A DNA stretch of 64,000 nucleotides from Rhizobium croatiense (GTDB taxonomy: Bacteria > Pseudomonadota > Alphaproteobacteria > Rhizobiales > Rhizobiaceae). A model generated the notes under the pieces. It was not told the origin of the DNA and made no database searches. It saw only the letters and a program-made list of their open reading frames with translations. The position numbers were made by a program, and so were the translations under genes. Numbering within the stretch: the stretch's first letter is position 1; each line of letters starts with the position of its first letter. Below are positions 9,037-18,300 of the stretch, piece by piece. The stretch is from contig NZ_JAILYJ010000005.1 of the NCBI RefSeq assembly GCF_019793465.1, positions 124,001 to 188,000 on the forward strand. Direction: 5' to 3'.

Positions 9037-9456
9037 ATGCCCTTCGTTCGCATTTCCCTTCGCAAAGGCAAGTCGCCGGACTATCTCGAGGCGCTCGCCG
9101 ACGCCACTCAACGCGCCCTGGTCGAGACCTTCGACGTGCCTGAGAACGACCGCTTCCAGGCCATCCACCAGCATGACGAGAACGAGCTGATCTTCGACAG
9201 CAGCTATCTCGCCGGCCCGCGCTCCGGCGATTTCGTCTATATCTCGATCACCATCGGCCGGCCCCGAACGGCCGAAATGAAGGCGGCGCTCTATCGCCGG
9301 CTTGTCGATCTCGTGTCGCAATCGCCGGGTCTTCGGCCCGAGGACGTGATGATCGTCATCAGCACCAGCGCCCCTGATGATTGGTCCTTCGGCAACGGTG
9401 TCGCGCAGATGACGGATCCCGACTGGCGGCTGCGGGCAGCGGCGGAACGCTCATGA
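9037..9456 (+). CDS. Tautomerase-superfamily protein (4-OT/MSAD-like)
   Basis: A 139-residue protein starting MPFVRISLRKGKS. Proline 2, which becomes the N-terminal catalytic base after removal of Met, is present, and so is the basic Arg/Lys run that follows. The remainder (YLEALADATQRALVETFDVPENDRFQ, then VIVISTSAPDDWSFGNG) matches tautomerases of the 4-oxalocrotonate family in the longer fused form, about twice the 4-OT length. GGAG precedes the ATG at 9037. Its stop overlaps the start of the DUF4865 gene (ATGA), so both are translated together and are probably under the divergent LysR protein. Confidence 0.85.
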   Translation: MPFVRISLRKGKSPDYLEALADATQRALVETFDVPENDRFQAIHQHDENELIFDSSYLAGPRSGDFVYISITIGRPRTAEMKAALYRRLVDLVSQSPGLRPEDVMIVISTSAPDDWSFGNGVAQMTDPDWRLRAAAERS

Positions 9457-10004
9457 TTGCCATGCAATACAGCTTCACCCTGCCCGCCGATTACGACATG
9501 TCGATCGTCGACCGACGCATCAGCGACAAGGGGCCGCTGCTCGACGGTTTCCCCAATCTCGGCTTCAAGGCCTATCTCAGCGCCCGCCGAGGCGAATGCG
9601 CCAGCCGCGACAATCTCTATGCGCCCTTCTATCTCTGGCAGAAGCCGGAAGGGGCAAGCGACTTTCTCTGCGGCCCGGGATTCGAAGCCCTGACCGGCGC
9701 CTTCGGCTGGCCCACGGCCAGAACCTGGATTGTCTGGCAGGCGGAGCTTTCGGCTGAGATCGCTGATGCCAGGTTTGCGACCCGCGATATCCTGCTGACC
9801 GAGCCCTACGCGCCGCTCGCTGATATCCGGCGGGCCGAAAGCGCGCAGGCTGAAGCCGAGGTTGCGGCAGGCGGCGCCCTCGCCTCCGTCTCCGGCTTCG
9901 AACCGACGACATGGACGCGCGTGCGCTTCAGGCTGTGGCGCGAGATGCCGGAGATCGGCCCGCAGACGCAGGCCTATCGCGTCGGTCACCTGTCCCTGCC
10001 CTGA
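9453..10004 (+). CDS. DUF4865 family protein
   Basis: A 183-residue protein that I recognise as DUF4865 from MIAMQYSFTLPADYDMSIVDRRI, then KGPLLDGFPNLGFKAYL and FYLWQKPEGASDFLCGPGFEALTGAFGWP. It looks like a dimeric alpha/beta-barrel (EthD / monooxygenase-like ferredoxin fold) protein by its mix of His-free, aromatic-rich strands, but no reaction is known. It is translationally coupled to the tautomerase before it. A family that is repeatedly found with a tautomerase and a LysR regulator probably acts on the same metabolite. Confidence 0.8.
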   Translation: MIAMQYSFTLPADYDMSIVDRRISDKGPLLDGFPNLGFKAYLSARRGECASRDNLYAPFYLWQKPEGASDFLCGPGFEALTGAFGWPTARTWIVWQAELSAEIADARFATRDILLTEPYAPLADIRRAESAQAEAEVAAGGALASVSGFEPTTWTRVRFRLWREMPEIGPQTQAYRVGHLSLP

Positions 10005-10012
10005 CGCTGGCG

Positions 10013-10648
10013 TCAAACGGTTGCCCGGCGGTAGAAGGCGAGCGACCCGGCAAGCGCCAAGAGCGCCCCGCCGCAGGCTCGCTCCAGCCAGAGGGCGCCC
10101 GACGTCTTCAGAAAACGCACCGCCTGCGAACCGAAGAAGGCGTAGCCGAACATGATGATGAAATCGAGCACGGCAAAGACCAGCGCCAGCAGCGCATATT
10201 GCCCTGCCTGCGGCAGCGTCGGGTCGATGAACTGCGGCAGAAAGGCCGAGAAGAACAGGTAGCCCTTCGGATTGGTCGCCGCGACCATGAAACTCTTCAG
10301 ACCGATCGAGAAGGTCGATGCCGCGCCCGCCGGCGCGCCTGCTTTCAACGCCGCATCGATCCCGCCTTTCGAGCGCAGCAGCATGATGCCGAGAAAGGCA
10401 AGATAGGCAGCACCTGCCCATTTCAGCATCGAGAACCAGAATTCCGATGCCGCGAGCAGCGCGCCGAGCCCGACCGCCACGGCGCCGATCAGCACGAAAT
10501 CGGAAAGCACGGCGCCGACCATTCCGGCGATTGCCGGCCGCAGACCATGCCTCGAACCATTCGTCAGCGCCAGCAGCACTGTCGGTCCCGGCGTCGCGAT
10601 GCCGACGAACGAAACGGCTGCAAAGGCCAGTAGCGTGACGGTGTCCAT
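10013..10648 (-). CDS. LysE/RhtB-family amino-acid exporter
   Basis: A 211-residue inner-membrane protein with about six hydrophobic helices. It begins MDTVTLLAFAAVSFVGIATPGPTVLLALTNGSRHG, where the ATPGPxxLLxxxxGxxxG motif is the LysE/RhtB signature, and contains ATNPKGYLFF before helix four. Members export homoserine, threonine, lysine or similar compounds; the substrate is not predictable. GGGAGG lies before the ATG. It converges with the DUF4865 gene, stops eight bases apart. Confidence 0.88.
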   Translation of the reverse strand: MDTVTLLAFAAVSFVGIATPGPTVLLALTNGSRHGLRPAIAGMVGAVLSDFVLIGAVAVGLGALLAASEFWFSMLKWAGAAYLAFLGIMLLRSKGGIDAALKAGAPAGAASTFSIGLKSFMVAATNPKGYLFFSAFLPQFIDPTLPQAGQYALLALVFAVLDFIIMFGYAFFGSQAVRFLKTSGALWLERACGGALLALAGSLAFYRRATV

Positions 10649-10719
10649 AAAGATCCCTCCCAGGTCAGAGGAACGAAACTTGCACGCGCCGCAAGCCCTG
10701 GCAATGCTGGACCGTCAAC

Positions 10720-10750
10720 AAAAAACCCGCAGCCTCAGTGAGGCTGCGGG
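10720..10750 (-). terminator. Rho-independent terminator of the DUF1036-pyk transcript
   Basis: On the minus strand a 12-bp stem (CCCGCAGCCTCA at 10726-10737 with TGAGGCTGCGGG at 10739-10750) is followed by TTTTTTGTTG. It lies 23 bases after the pyk stop. Confidence 0.85.
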
Positions 10751-10772
10751 CTCTCGAAAGGATGCGATCGGA

Positions 10773-12212
10773 TCAGATACCGCTCTGGCCGTCGGAACCG
10801 ATATAGGCGATGCGGATCATGTTGGTGGCGCCGGGCGTGCCGAGCGGCACGCCGGCCGAGATGATGATGCGGTCGCCCGGCTTGCCGAAGCTTTCATCCG
10901 CGACGATGCGGCAGGCGCGGTTGACCATATCGTCGAGATCGGTGGCGTCATGGGTGACGACGCAATGCAGACCCCAGACGATGGCAAGCCGCCGCGCCGT
11001 CTTGATGATCGGCGACAGTGCCAGGATCGGCACCTGTGGGCGCTCGCGCGAGGCGCGAAGGCCTGTCGTGCCCGACGAGGTGTAACAGACGATCGCCGAC
11101 AGTTTCAGCGTTTCGGCGATTTGGCGGGCGGCAAGCGAGATCGCATCGGCGCCAGTCGCTTCCGGCTGGGCGCGCTGGGCATAGATGATGCCGGGATAAT
11201 GCGGCTCGCGCTCGATGGCGGTGGCAATCGACGCCATGGTCGAGACGGCTTCGACCGGATAGTCGCCCGAGGCCGATTCGGCCGAGAGCATGACGGCATC
11301 GGCACCTTCGAAGACGGCGGTCGCGACGTCGGAGACTTCGGCGCGCGTCGGCACCGGCGCCGAGATCATCGATTCCAGCATCTGCGTGGCGACGACCACC
11401 GGCTTGCCCGAACGACGGCAGGCGCGAATCAGCTGCTTCTGGATCCCGGGAACCGATTCGAGCGGCATTTCGACGCCGAGATCGCCGCGGGCGACCATCA
11501 AGGCATCAGAAAGCTCGATGATTTCCTCGATGCGCTCGAGAGCCTGCGGCTTTTCGATCTTCGACATCAGTCCGACACGGCCGCGGGCGATCTTGCGCAC
11601 TTCGGCAAGGTCGTCGGGACGCTGGACGAAGGAAAGGGCCACCCAGTCGACATCGTCGGTGGCGAGCACGGCGTCGAGGTCGGCGCGGTCCTTATCCGTC
11701 AGTGCGCCGACGCCGAGCAGCGTATCGGGAAGGCTGACGCCCTTGCGGTCGGAGATGCGCGTGCCCGATATAACCGTCGTGACGATGCTCTTGCCGTCGC
11801 ACTTTTCCGCACGGAGCGCGAGCTTACCATCGTCGATCAGCAGGCGATGGCCGGGCTGCACCGATTCCAGAATTTCGGGGTGCGGTAGATAGACACGGGT
11901 CTGGTCGCCAAGCGCCTCGTTGTTGTCGAGCGTAAATGTCTGGCCGGGCTTCAGGTCGACTTTGCTGTCGACGAACTTGCCGACGCGCAGTTTCGGTCCC
12001 TGCAGGTCGGCGAGAATGCCGATCGGCCGGCCGGAGCGCGCTTCGACCGAGCGGATACGCTCGATGAGCGTACGCATCAGGTCGTGGCTCGCATGGCTCA
12101 TATTGATGCGGAAGACATCGGCACCGGCTTGGTGCAGCTTCTCGATCATCGATTCCTCGGAGGAGGCAGGCCCGAGGGTGGCGAGGATTTTAATTTTGCG
12201 ATTACGCTTCAT
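10773..12212 (-). CDS. pyk: Pyruvate kinase
   Basis: A 479-residue glycolytic enzyme converting phosphoenolpyruvate and ADP to pyruvate and ATP. It starts MKRNRKIKILATLGPAS, has FRINMSHASHD near residue 38, the K+/Mg2+ active-site stretch LMSKIEKPQALERIEEI near 220, MVARGDLGVEMP near 245 and VVATQMLESM near 280. The C-terminal allosteric domain is complete. Its ATG overlaps the stop of the upstream DUF1036 gene (ATGA), so the two form an operon that ends at a strong terminator. Confidence 0.96.
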   Translation of the reverse strand: MKRNRKIKILATLGPASSEESMIEKLHQAGADVFRINMSHASHDLMRTLIERIRSVEARSGRPIGILADLQGPKLRVGKFVDSKVDLKPGQTFTLDNNEALGDQTRVYLPHPEILESVQPGHRLLIDDGKLALRAEKCDGKSIVTTVISGTRISDRKGVSLPDTLLGVGALTDKDRADLDAVLATDDVDWVALSFVQRPDDLAEVRKIARGRVGLMSKIEKPQALERIEEIIELSDALMVARGDLGVEMPLESVPGIQKQLIRACRRSGKPVVVATQMLESMISAPVPTRAEVSDVATAVFEGADAVMLSAESASGDYPVEAVSTMASIATAIEREPHYPGIIYAQRAQPEATGADAISLAARQIAETLKLSAIVCYTSSGTTGLRASRERPQVPILALSPIIKTARRLAIVWGLHCVVTHDATDLDDMVNRACRIVADESFGKPGDRIIISAGVPLGTPGATNMIRIAYIGSDGQSGI

Positions 12213-12697
12213 CAATTCTGGCTTTCTTGCGTCCCTGGGGTGTCGGAGAGTTGGACCATCCAGCTGCCCTGGCGGCCCGTGTCGTATTCCTTGAAACCCA
12301 TTTTCTGGTAACCGCGGGCATAACAATCCTGTACACCCGAGATCTTGAACTCGTTTTCCGCCACGCACATCTGCACGTCACCCGTCCATCGTCCTCCCCG
12401 GGCGGCGTCCTCTGCGTAGAGGTAATAATAACGCGACTGCAGTTCTCCCTCGATCAGCGTGGCGCAGGTGGTTGCCGGCACCTGCCACCAGCCTTCCGTC
12501 ACCCAGCCATCCTTGGCCCGGTATCCGATCGCGACGCCGACGAGATTCTGTGTTCCGTTGCAGACGCGAAAATCGGCGCGTGCGGCATCTGCGATGAAGA
12601 ACGGCATAAAAGCTGCAAGAGCGAACAGAGCGAGTCGGACCAGCGGTCCGGACCGCGTGAGGAAACTTGGCGCGGCTTGAATCAACACGGCTCCCAA
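12212..12697 (-). CDS. DUF1036 exported protein
   Basis: A 161-residue protein with a signal peptide (LVRLALFALAAFMPFFIADAARADF). The mature part, RVCNGTQNLVGVAIGYRAKDGWVTEGWWQVPATTCATLIEG, then YYYLYAEDAARGGRW and FCVAENEF-like CVAENEFKI, is the DUF1036 pattern with conserved aromatic residues and paired cysteines. Function is unknown; it is a periplasmic or secreted small protein of Rhizobiales and relatives. Its stop overlaps the pyk start by four bases, an unusual coupling of a secreted protein and a glycolytic enzyme that is conserved in related genomes as far as I recall. Confidence 0.85.
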   Translation of the reverse strand: MGAVLIQAAPSFLTRSGPLVRLALFALAAFMPFFIADAARADFRVCNGTQNLVGVAIGYRAKDGWVTEGWWQVPATTCATLIEGELQSRYYYLYAEDAARGGRWTGDVQMCVAENEFKISGVQDCYARGYQKMGFKEYDTGRQGSWMVQLSDTPGTQESQN

Positions 12698-12878
12698 ATA
12701 GCTCCACGGTTATTCGTATCCGTGTCTTCTTGCGCCGCCGTCATGCGAAAGTCAACGCGATGCTAATCGATTATATTTCCTTTCACAAACTGCGCATCCA
12801 GGCTTCATCTTCGCTTCCCGCCGCCCGTCGCGCTTGAACCGGCGGCAGCCCCATGCGATCACTGCGCCCGACTGCGCA

Positions 12879-13688
12879 ATGACGAACGGCAATTCCTTCA
12901 TGGACGACTTCCAATCCTTCGAAAGCCTACCGGGAAAACATGACAAAGGGATGGTGATCCTCGCCGATCACGCGATGAACCGCCTCCCCGCGCGATACGG
13001 CCGGCTCGGCCTGCCCGACGCGGCCTTTGCCCGCCATATCGCCTATGACATCGGCATCGAGGGCCTGACGCGGCAGCTCTCGGCGAGACTCGGCGTGCCC
13101 GCGGTGCTCGGCGGCTTCTCGCGCCTGCTGATCGACCCGAACCGCGGTGAGGATGATCCGACGCTGATCATGAAGATTTCCGACGGCGCCGTCATCTCGG
13201 GCAACCATCCGATCACACCGCAGGAGTGGGAGTATCGTATCGAGACCTTCCATCGCCCCTATCACAATGCCGTGGCGGACATGATCGACAAGGTGGCGAA
13301 CGCCACCGGCCGGGCGCCGCTGGTCCTGTCGCTGCATTCCTTCACGCCGGCGTGGAAAGGAATTCCTCGCCCCTGGCATGCCGCAGTCCTCTGGGACAGT
13401 GACCGGCGCGCGGTCGGTCCGCTGCTCGACATGCTGCGCGCCGATCCCGATCTCTTCGTTGGCGACAACGAGCCCTATGACGGCGCCCTGAAGGGCGATA
13501 CCATGTACCGGCACTGCATGATGACCGGCATTCCGCACGCGCTGCTCGAAGTGCGCCAGGATCTGATCGCAGACGAGACCGGGATTGCTGCATGGGCCGA
13601 ACGCTTAGCGCCGATCTTTGCGGCGATGAACGCCGATCCTGCCTTGCACGACTTCGACGTCCATCCGTCGCGCACCGGTCCCTATTGA
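12879..13688 (+). CDS. N-formylglutamate amidohydrolase family protein
   Basis: A 269-residue member of the N-formylglutamate amidohydrolase (HutG/FGase) family. Visible motifs: ILADHAMNRLPARYG near residue 28, the strand RLLIDPNRGEDDPTLI with the conserved DxNR near 84, YHNAV near 127, LSLHSFTP near 150, and GDNEPYDG near 203. It probably hydrolyses N-formyl- or related N-acyl-amino acids. It is distinct from the second copy at 49505-50386. The start may be 12879 or the ATG at 12900. DUF1244 and GapR genes follow on the same strand, an arrangement common near pyk in Rhizobiales. Confidence 0.85.
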   Translation: MTNGNSFMDDFQSFESLPGKHDKGMVILADHAMNRLPARYGRLGLPDAAFARHIAYDIGIEGLTRQLSARLGVPAVLGGFSRLLIDPNRGEDDPTLIMKISDGAVISGNHPITPQEWEYRIETFHRPYHNAVADMIDKVANATGRAPLVLSLHSFTPAWKGIPRPWHAAVLWDSDRRAVGPLLDMLRADPDLFVGDNEPYDGALKGDTMYRHCMMTGIPHALLEVRQDLIADETGIAAWAERLAPIFAAMNADPALHDFDVHPSRTGPY

Positions 13689-13703
13689 AGGAAGGAAAGC
13701 GAG

Positions 13704-14009
13704 ATGACCGCGCTCAGTAAAGAACAGCAGACCGAATTCGAAGCCGCCGCCTTCCGCCGCCTCATCGCGCATCTTCGTGAGCGCAGCGACGTGCAGAACA
13801 TCGACTTGATGAACCTGGCCGGTTTTTGCCGCAACTGCCTGTCGAACTGGTACCGCGAAGCGGCCGAGGCCGAGGGTGTCGCGGTAACCAAGGACGAATC
13901 GCGCGAAATGGTCTACGGCATGCCTTACGAGGACTGGAAAAATCTCCACCAGAACGAGGCCTCGCCTGTGCAAAAGGCCGCTTTTGAACTGAACAACCCG
14001 CACAAATAG
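13704..14009 (+). CDS. DUF1244 family protein
   Basis: A 101-residue cytosolic protein recognised as DUF1244 from EFEAAAFRRLIAHLRERSDVQNIDLMNLAGFCRNCLSNWYREAA, with the conserved FCRNCLxxWY cysteine pair, and the closing YGMPYEDWK. The CxxC could bind metal or be redox active; this is inference. Start 15 bases after the amidohydrolase stop and preceded by GAAGGAAAG, so likely in one operon. Confidence 0.88.
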   Translation: MTALSKEQQTEFEAAAFRRLIAHLRERSDVQNIDLMNLAGFCRNCLSNWYREAAEAEGVAVTKDESREMVYGMPYEDWKNLHQNEASPVQKAAFELNNPHK

Positions 14010-14096
14010 CCCATCACCGAGCGAATAGGCTTGACCCTCGCGCCGCTTCGCGGCAGTCACGGGCATCCAAAATGATCATCCAATCAGGAGAACACG

Positions 14097-14360
14097 ATGT
14101 CTGATGCTCATGGCGTCGCCCGCGACCAGCTTCGCGCTTTCATCGAGCGCATTGAACGGCTGGAAGAAGAAAAAAAGACCATCGCCGACGACATCAAGGA
14201 CGTCTACGGCGAAGCCAAGGGAATGGGCTTCGACACCAAGATCCTGAAGAAGGTCGTGGCGCTGCGCAAAAAAGATGAGCAGGAGCGCATGGAAGAGGAA
14301 GCGATCCTCGACACCTATCTGCACGCGCTCGGCATGATCGAGTCCCCGCCGGAAGGCTGA
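14097..14360 (+). CDS. gapR: GapR (DUF2312) nucleoid-associated protein
   Basis: An 87-residue highly charged, helical protein: [73 protein letters not shown]. This is the DUF2312/GapR family. In Caulobacter GapR forms a clamp round overtwisted, AT-rich DNA ahead of replication and transcription and stimulates topoisomerases. The conserved basic stretch and the coiled-coil N-terminus are intact. AGGAGAA precedes the ATG. A terminator with a run of T follows 27 bases after the stop. Confidence 0.92.
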   Translation: MSDAHGVARDQLRAFIERIERLEEEKKTIADDIKDVYGEAKGMGFDTKILKKVVALRKKDEQERMEEEAILDTYLHALGMIESPPEG

Positions 14361-14387
14361 TCCGACTGGCATCGCTGATATCGACAA

Positions 14388-14418
14388 GCCGCTGGAGCGA
14401 TCCGGCGGCTTTTCTTTT
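14388..14418 (+). terminator. Intrinsic terminator after gapR
   Basis: GCCGCTGG (14388-14395) pairs with CCGGCGGC (14402-14409), with one G-T pair, around AGCGAT, followed by TTTTCTTTT. A nearly identical copy lies inverted at 14466-14500 for the opposite gene. Confidence 0.75.
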
Positions 14419-14465
14419 GCGGAGAACACGCCGGGCCGAACATTCACGGTCTGATCGAAACGACC

Positions 14466-14500
14466 AAAAGAAAAACCGCCGGATCGCTCCAGCGGCTTTT
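14466..14500 (-). terminator. Intrinsic terminator for the DUF882 gene, inverted copy of the gapR terminator
   Basis: Read on the minus strand, the same stem sequence as at 14388-14409 appears, followed by TTTTTCTTTTGG. The match between the two copies extends outside the stem (ATATCGA on one side, TTTTCTTTTG on the other). Confidence 0.7.
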
Positions 14501-14524
14501 TCGATATTCCGATGATCGGCACGC

Positions 14525-16366
14525 TCAGTTCGTATTGAACTTGCGCACCTCCATGAAGTTGACGGCCGTGCCGCTGAAGCGGGCCGGATCGACCGAAGCG
14601 GTCTTGACGTTGAAGCCTTCGGCATAGACGGCGGTCGGCTGGGCGCGCATCGTCTGGCTGACGAAGCGCGGCGCCTTGACCTGCTTGGAGGCCATTTCGA
14701 GACGGGCATTGGTCAGCGCCCACTGCGAAATCATCTTCTGCGTCAGCTTCGGCTCGGTCCGCACCGTCGCGCGGCTGGCGTCGGCTGCGGCGGCCTGCTT
14801 CTGCGTCGGGCGGCCACCCTTGGTGGGAAGAGCCGGCACCACGGCGTTTTCGGCGGCCGGTTCGTCGAAGGCGTCGCCGAAGCTTGCCGACTTCGTTGCT
14901 GGCGCCAGGGCTGCGAGCTGAAGCGACGGTTTCTGGGCAGGCGCCTGTTGCGGCATCGCCGCATTGATCGCCTGCTCCACCGTCATCTCGGGCGCATGCG
15001 CGGCGACCTGGTTTTCGTCACCCTTGTTCTGCTGGTCGAGCGCATCGGCAAGGGCAGGAGACAGTCCGCCGTCCTGATCGGCCTCGTCGGCCTCTGCTTC
15101 CGGATCTGCATTGGCGGCAGCGAGAAGCTTCTCGGCAAGGGCAGGACGTTCGACCGGCGTCGGAACCGGCATTCCGCTCAGCATGGCGGGATCGGTCGAT
15201 GCGACTTCGGCATCGCCGGGCGCGCGGCGCTGGCCAAGAAGCGAGGGAACCGGGATGCTGTAGCCGCTGAGATCGGCGAATTGCTGCGGCTGGGCCTGAT
15301 CGGCCGGAAGCGCGGCGGCCAGGGCCTGCTGCGCGGCATTACCCGAAGGCGGCGCGACCAGCGCGCTTGCCACTTCGCTGCCGGCCGGCTGGTTGCTGAA
15401 TGCCGGACGAACCTGCGGCACCGGCGCGTTGACATCGGCGACCTCGGTCTGCTGAGGCTCGGCAGGGGTAGGCTCGGCCTTCGGCGGCGTCGCCTTGGCG
15501 ACGGCGACCGGGGCCGAATCGTCGGAATCGTCTTCCTGCTCATCGGCGCCGCCGCCGAAGAGCGCCTCAAACAGCGTCTTGTGCTTCGGTGCCGATTCGG
15601 AGGCGCTGGCGATCTCGATCTGCGTGCCGTTGGCGCGGCGCTTGTAGTCGGCCATTGCCTGCTGGTAGCCCGGCAGCGGCTTGCCGTCGGCCGGAATATG
15701 GATGGTATTGCCGTTCGGGAAAAGCCGGACAAGCTCGTCGCGGCTCATGCGCGGCCAGGCGCGAACACCGCCGACGTCCATGTGCACGAAGGGCGAACCG
15801 GACTTCGGATAGAAGCCGACGCCGCCGACCTGCATCTTCATGCCGATGGCGCGAAGCGTCGCCAGCTTGACGTCGGGAATGAAGAAGTCCATCGCCTTGC
15901 CGAGCATGTGCTGGCTCTTTTCGGCAACGCCGGATTTGCGCGAGCGGCCGCGCAGCATCTCGTTGGTGGCGGGCGAGCGGAAACCGCAGACGACGTTGAT
16001 GTAGTCCCGTGAACCGCTCTGGCGATAGACTTCCCAGATCAGGTCGAACAGGCGCGGATCCATCTTCGTCGGCTGGTTCTTGCGCCAGTCGCGCAGGAAG
16101 CGGTTCAGCTGCTCCAGACCCTTGGGGTCGAACTTGCCGTTGCGCTTGTAGGTGATGACGGCTTTTTCGCCGGTATGGATGAAATAGAGCTTGAGGCTGC
16201 GGGTGTCGCCCGCGGCCTGAGAAGGCGTACTGACGAATACCGGCGAGGAAACCGCAAGCGCAAGAAGGGCGGCAGCCGCCGTCCTCACTGCCTTTCCGCA
16301 GATGTCGGCGCACAAAGAACGCCAGCTCAAGCGCGAAGGCTTGGAATTCCCATTCAGATTCGGCAA
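14525..16366 (-). CDS. DUF882 (peptidase M15-like) exported protein with long disordered tail
   Basis: About 613 residues. After a signal peptide (AAAALLALAVSSPVFVSTPSQAAGD) comes a DUF882/M15_2 domain, about residues 55-240: YFIHTGEKAVITYKRNGKFD, then the metal-ligand region VCGFRSPATNEML, KSQHMLGKAMDFFIP and PFVHMDVGGVRAWPRM (SxHxxGxAxD and HxD as in D,D-carboxypeptidase-type M15 enzymes). Such proteins resemble E. coli YcbK. The last ~370 residues are Ala/Pro/Glu/Gln-rich, probably disordered. A TTG at 16366 gives the listed start; a GTG inside, beginning MRTAAAALLALAV after GGAAAGG (position 16291), is an attractive alternative. Confidence 0.82.
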   Translation of the reverse strand: MPNLNGNSKPSRLSWRSLCADICGKAVRTAAAALLALAVSSPVFVSTPSQAAGDTRSLKLYFIHTGEKAVITYKRNGKFDPKGLEQLNRFLRDWRKNQPTKMDPRLFDLIWEVYRQSGSRDYINVVCGFRSPATNEMLRGRSRKSGVAEKSQHMLGKAMDFFIPDVKLATLRAIGMKMQVGGVGFYPKSGSPFVHMDVGGVRAWPRMSRDELVRLFPNGNTIHIPADGKPLPGYQQAMADYKRRANGTQIEIASASESAPKHKTLFEALFGGGADEQEDDSDDSAPVAVAKATPPKAEPTPAEPQQTEVADVNAPVPQVRPAFSNQPAGSEVASALVAPPSGNAAQQALAAALPADQAQPQQFADLSGYSIPVPSLLGQRRAPGDAEVASTDPAMLSGMPVPTPVERPALAEKLLAAANADPEAEADEADQDGGLSPALADALDQQNKGDENQVAAHAPEMTVEQAINAAMPQQAPAQKPSLQLAALAPATKSASFGDAFDEPAAENAVVPALPTKGGRPTQKQAAAADASRATVRTEPKLTQKMISQWALTNARLEMASKQVKAPRFVSQTMRAQPTAVYAEGFNVKTASVDPARFSGTAVNFMEVRKFNTN

Positions 16367-16545
16367 CTCGATCCCCGTCAGACAGACAATGTCCCGTACT
16401 GTCCCAGATGACTGTCAAATGCGGTCACACGATGGCAAAAATGCCACACATGATCAACCTTTTCTTTACATAGTGAACGAGCCACTAACAAGTGGTTTAT
16501 GAACAGTAACAAATCGTGGTTGCCCGAGTCTTAACAAATGCGGGC

Positions 16546-18093
<1,548 letters not shown>

Positions 18094-18300
18094 TGTCGCC
18101 TCACTTCATGCGAAACCATGGAGGGCACTCTGGCAGAAAGGCTTGAACATCCAGTTTTGAGAAATAATTGCATTTTAACGATTGCGACGGCCGATTTTCG
18201 TGCCGAAGCGAGGCCTTTGATGAGGCGAAAGGCCCTTGATGCGGGGCGTTCTCACGCTTATTCAAACAGACCTGTTTTAAAGTGGAGAGGAATTGCGTCC

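Noticed and set aside
16400-16545. Terminator for the sigma-54 regulator at CCACTAACAAGTGG
   Set aside because: The CCACT/AGTGG stem is only five base pairs and has no good T tract in the minus direction, so termination there is not supported.
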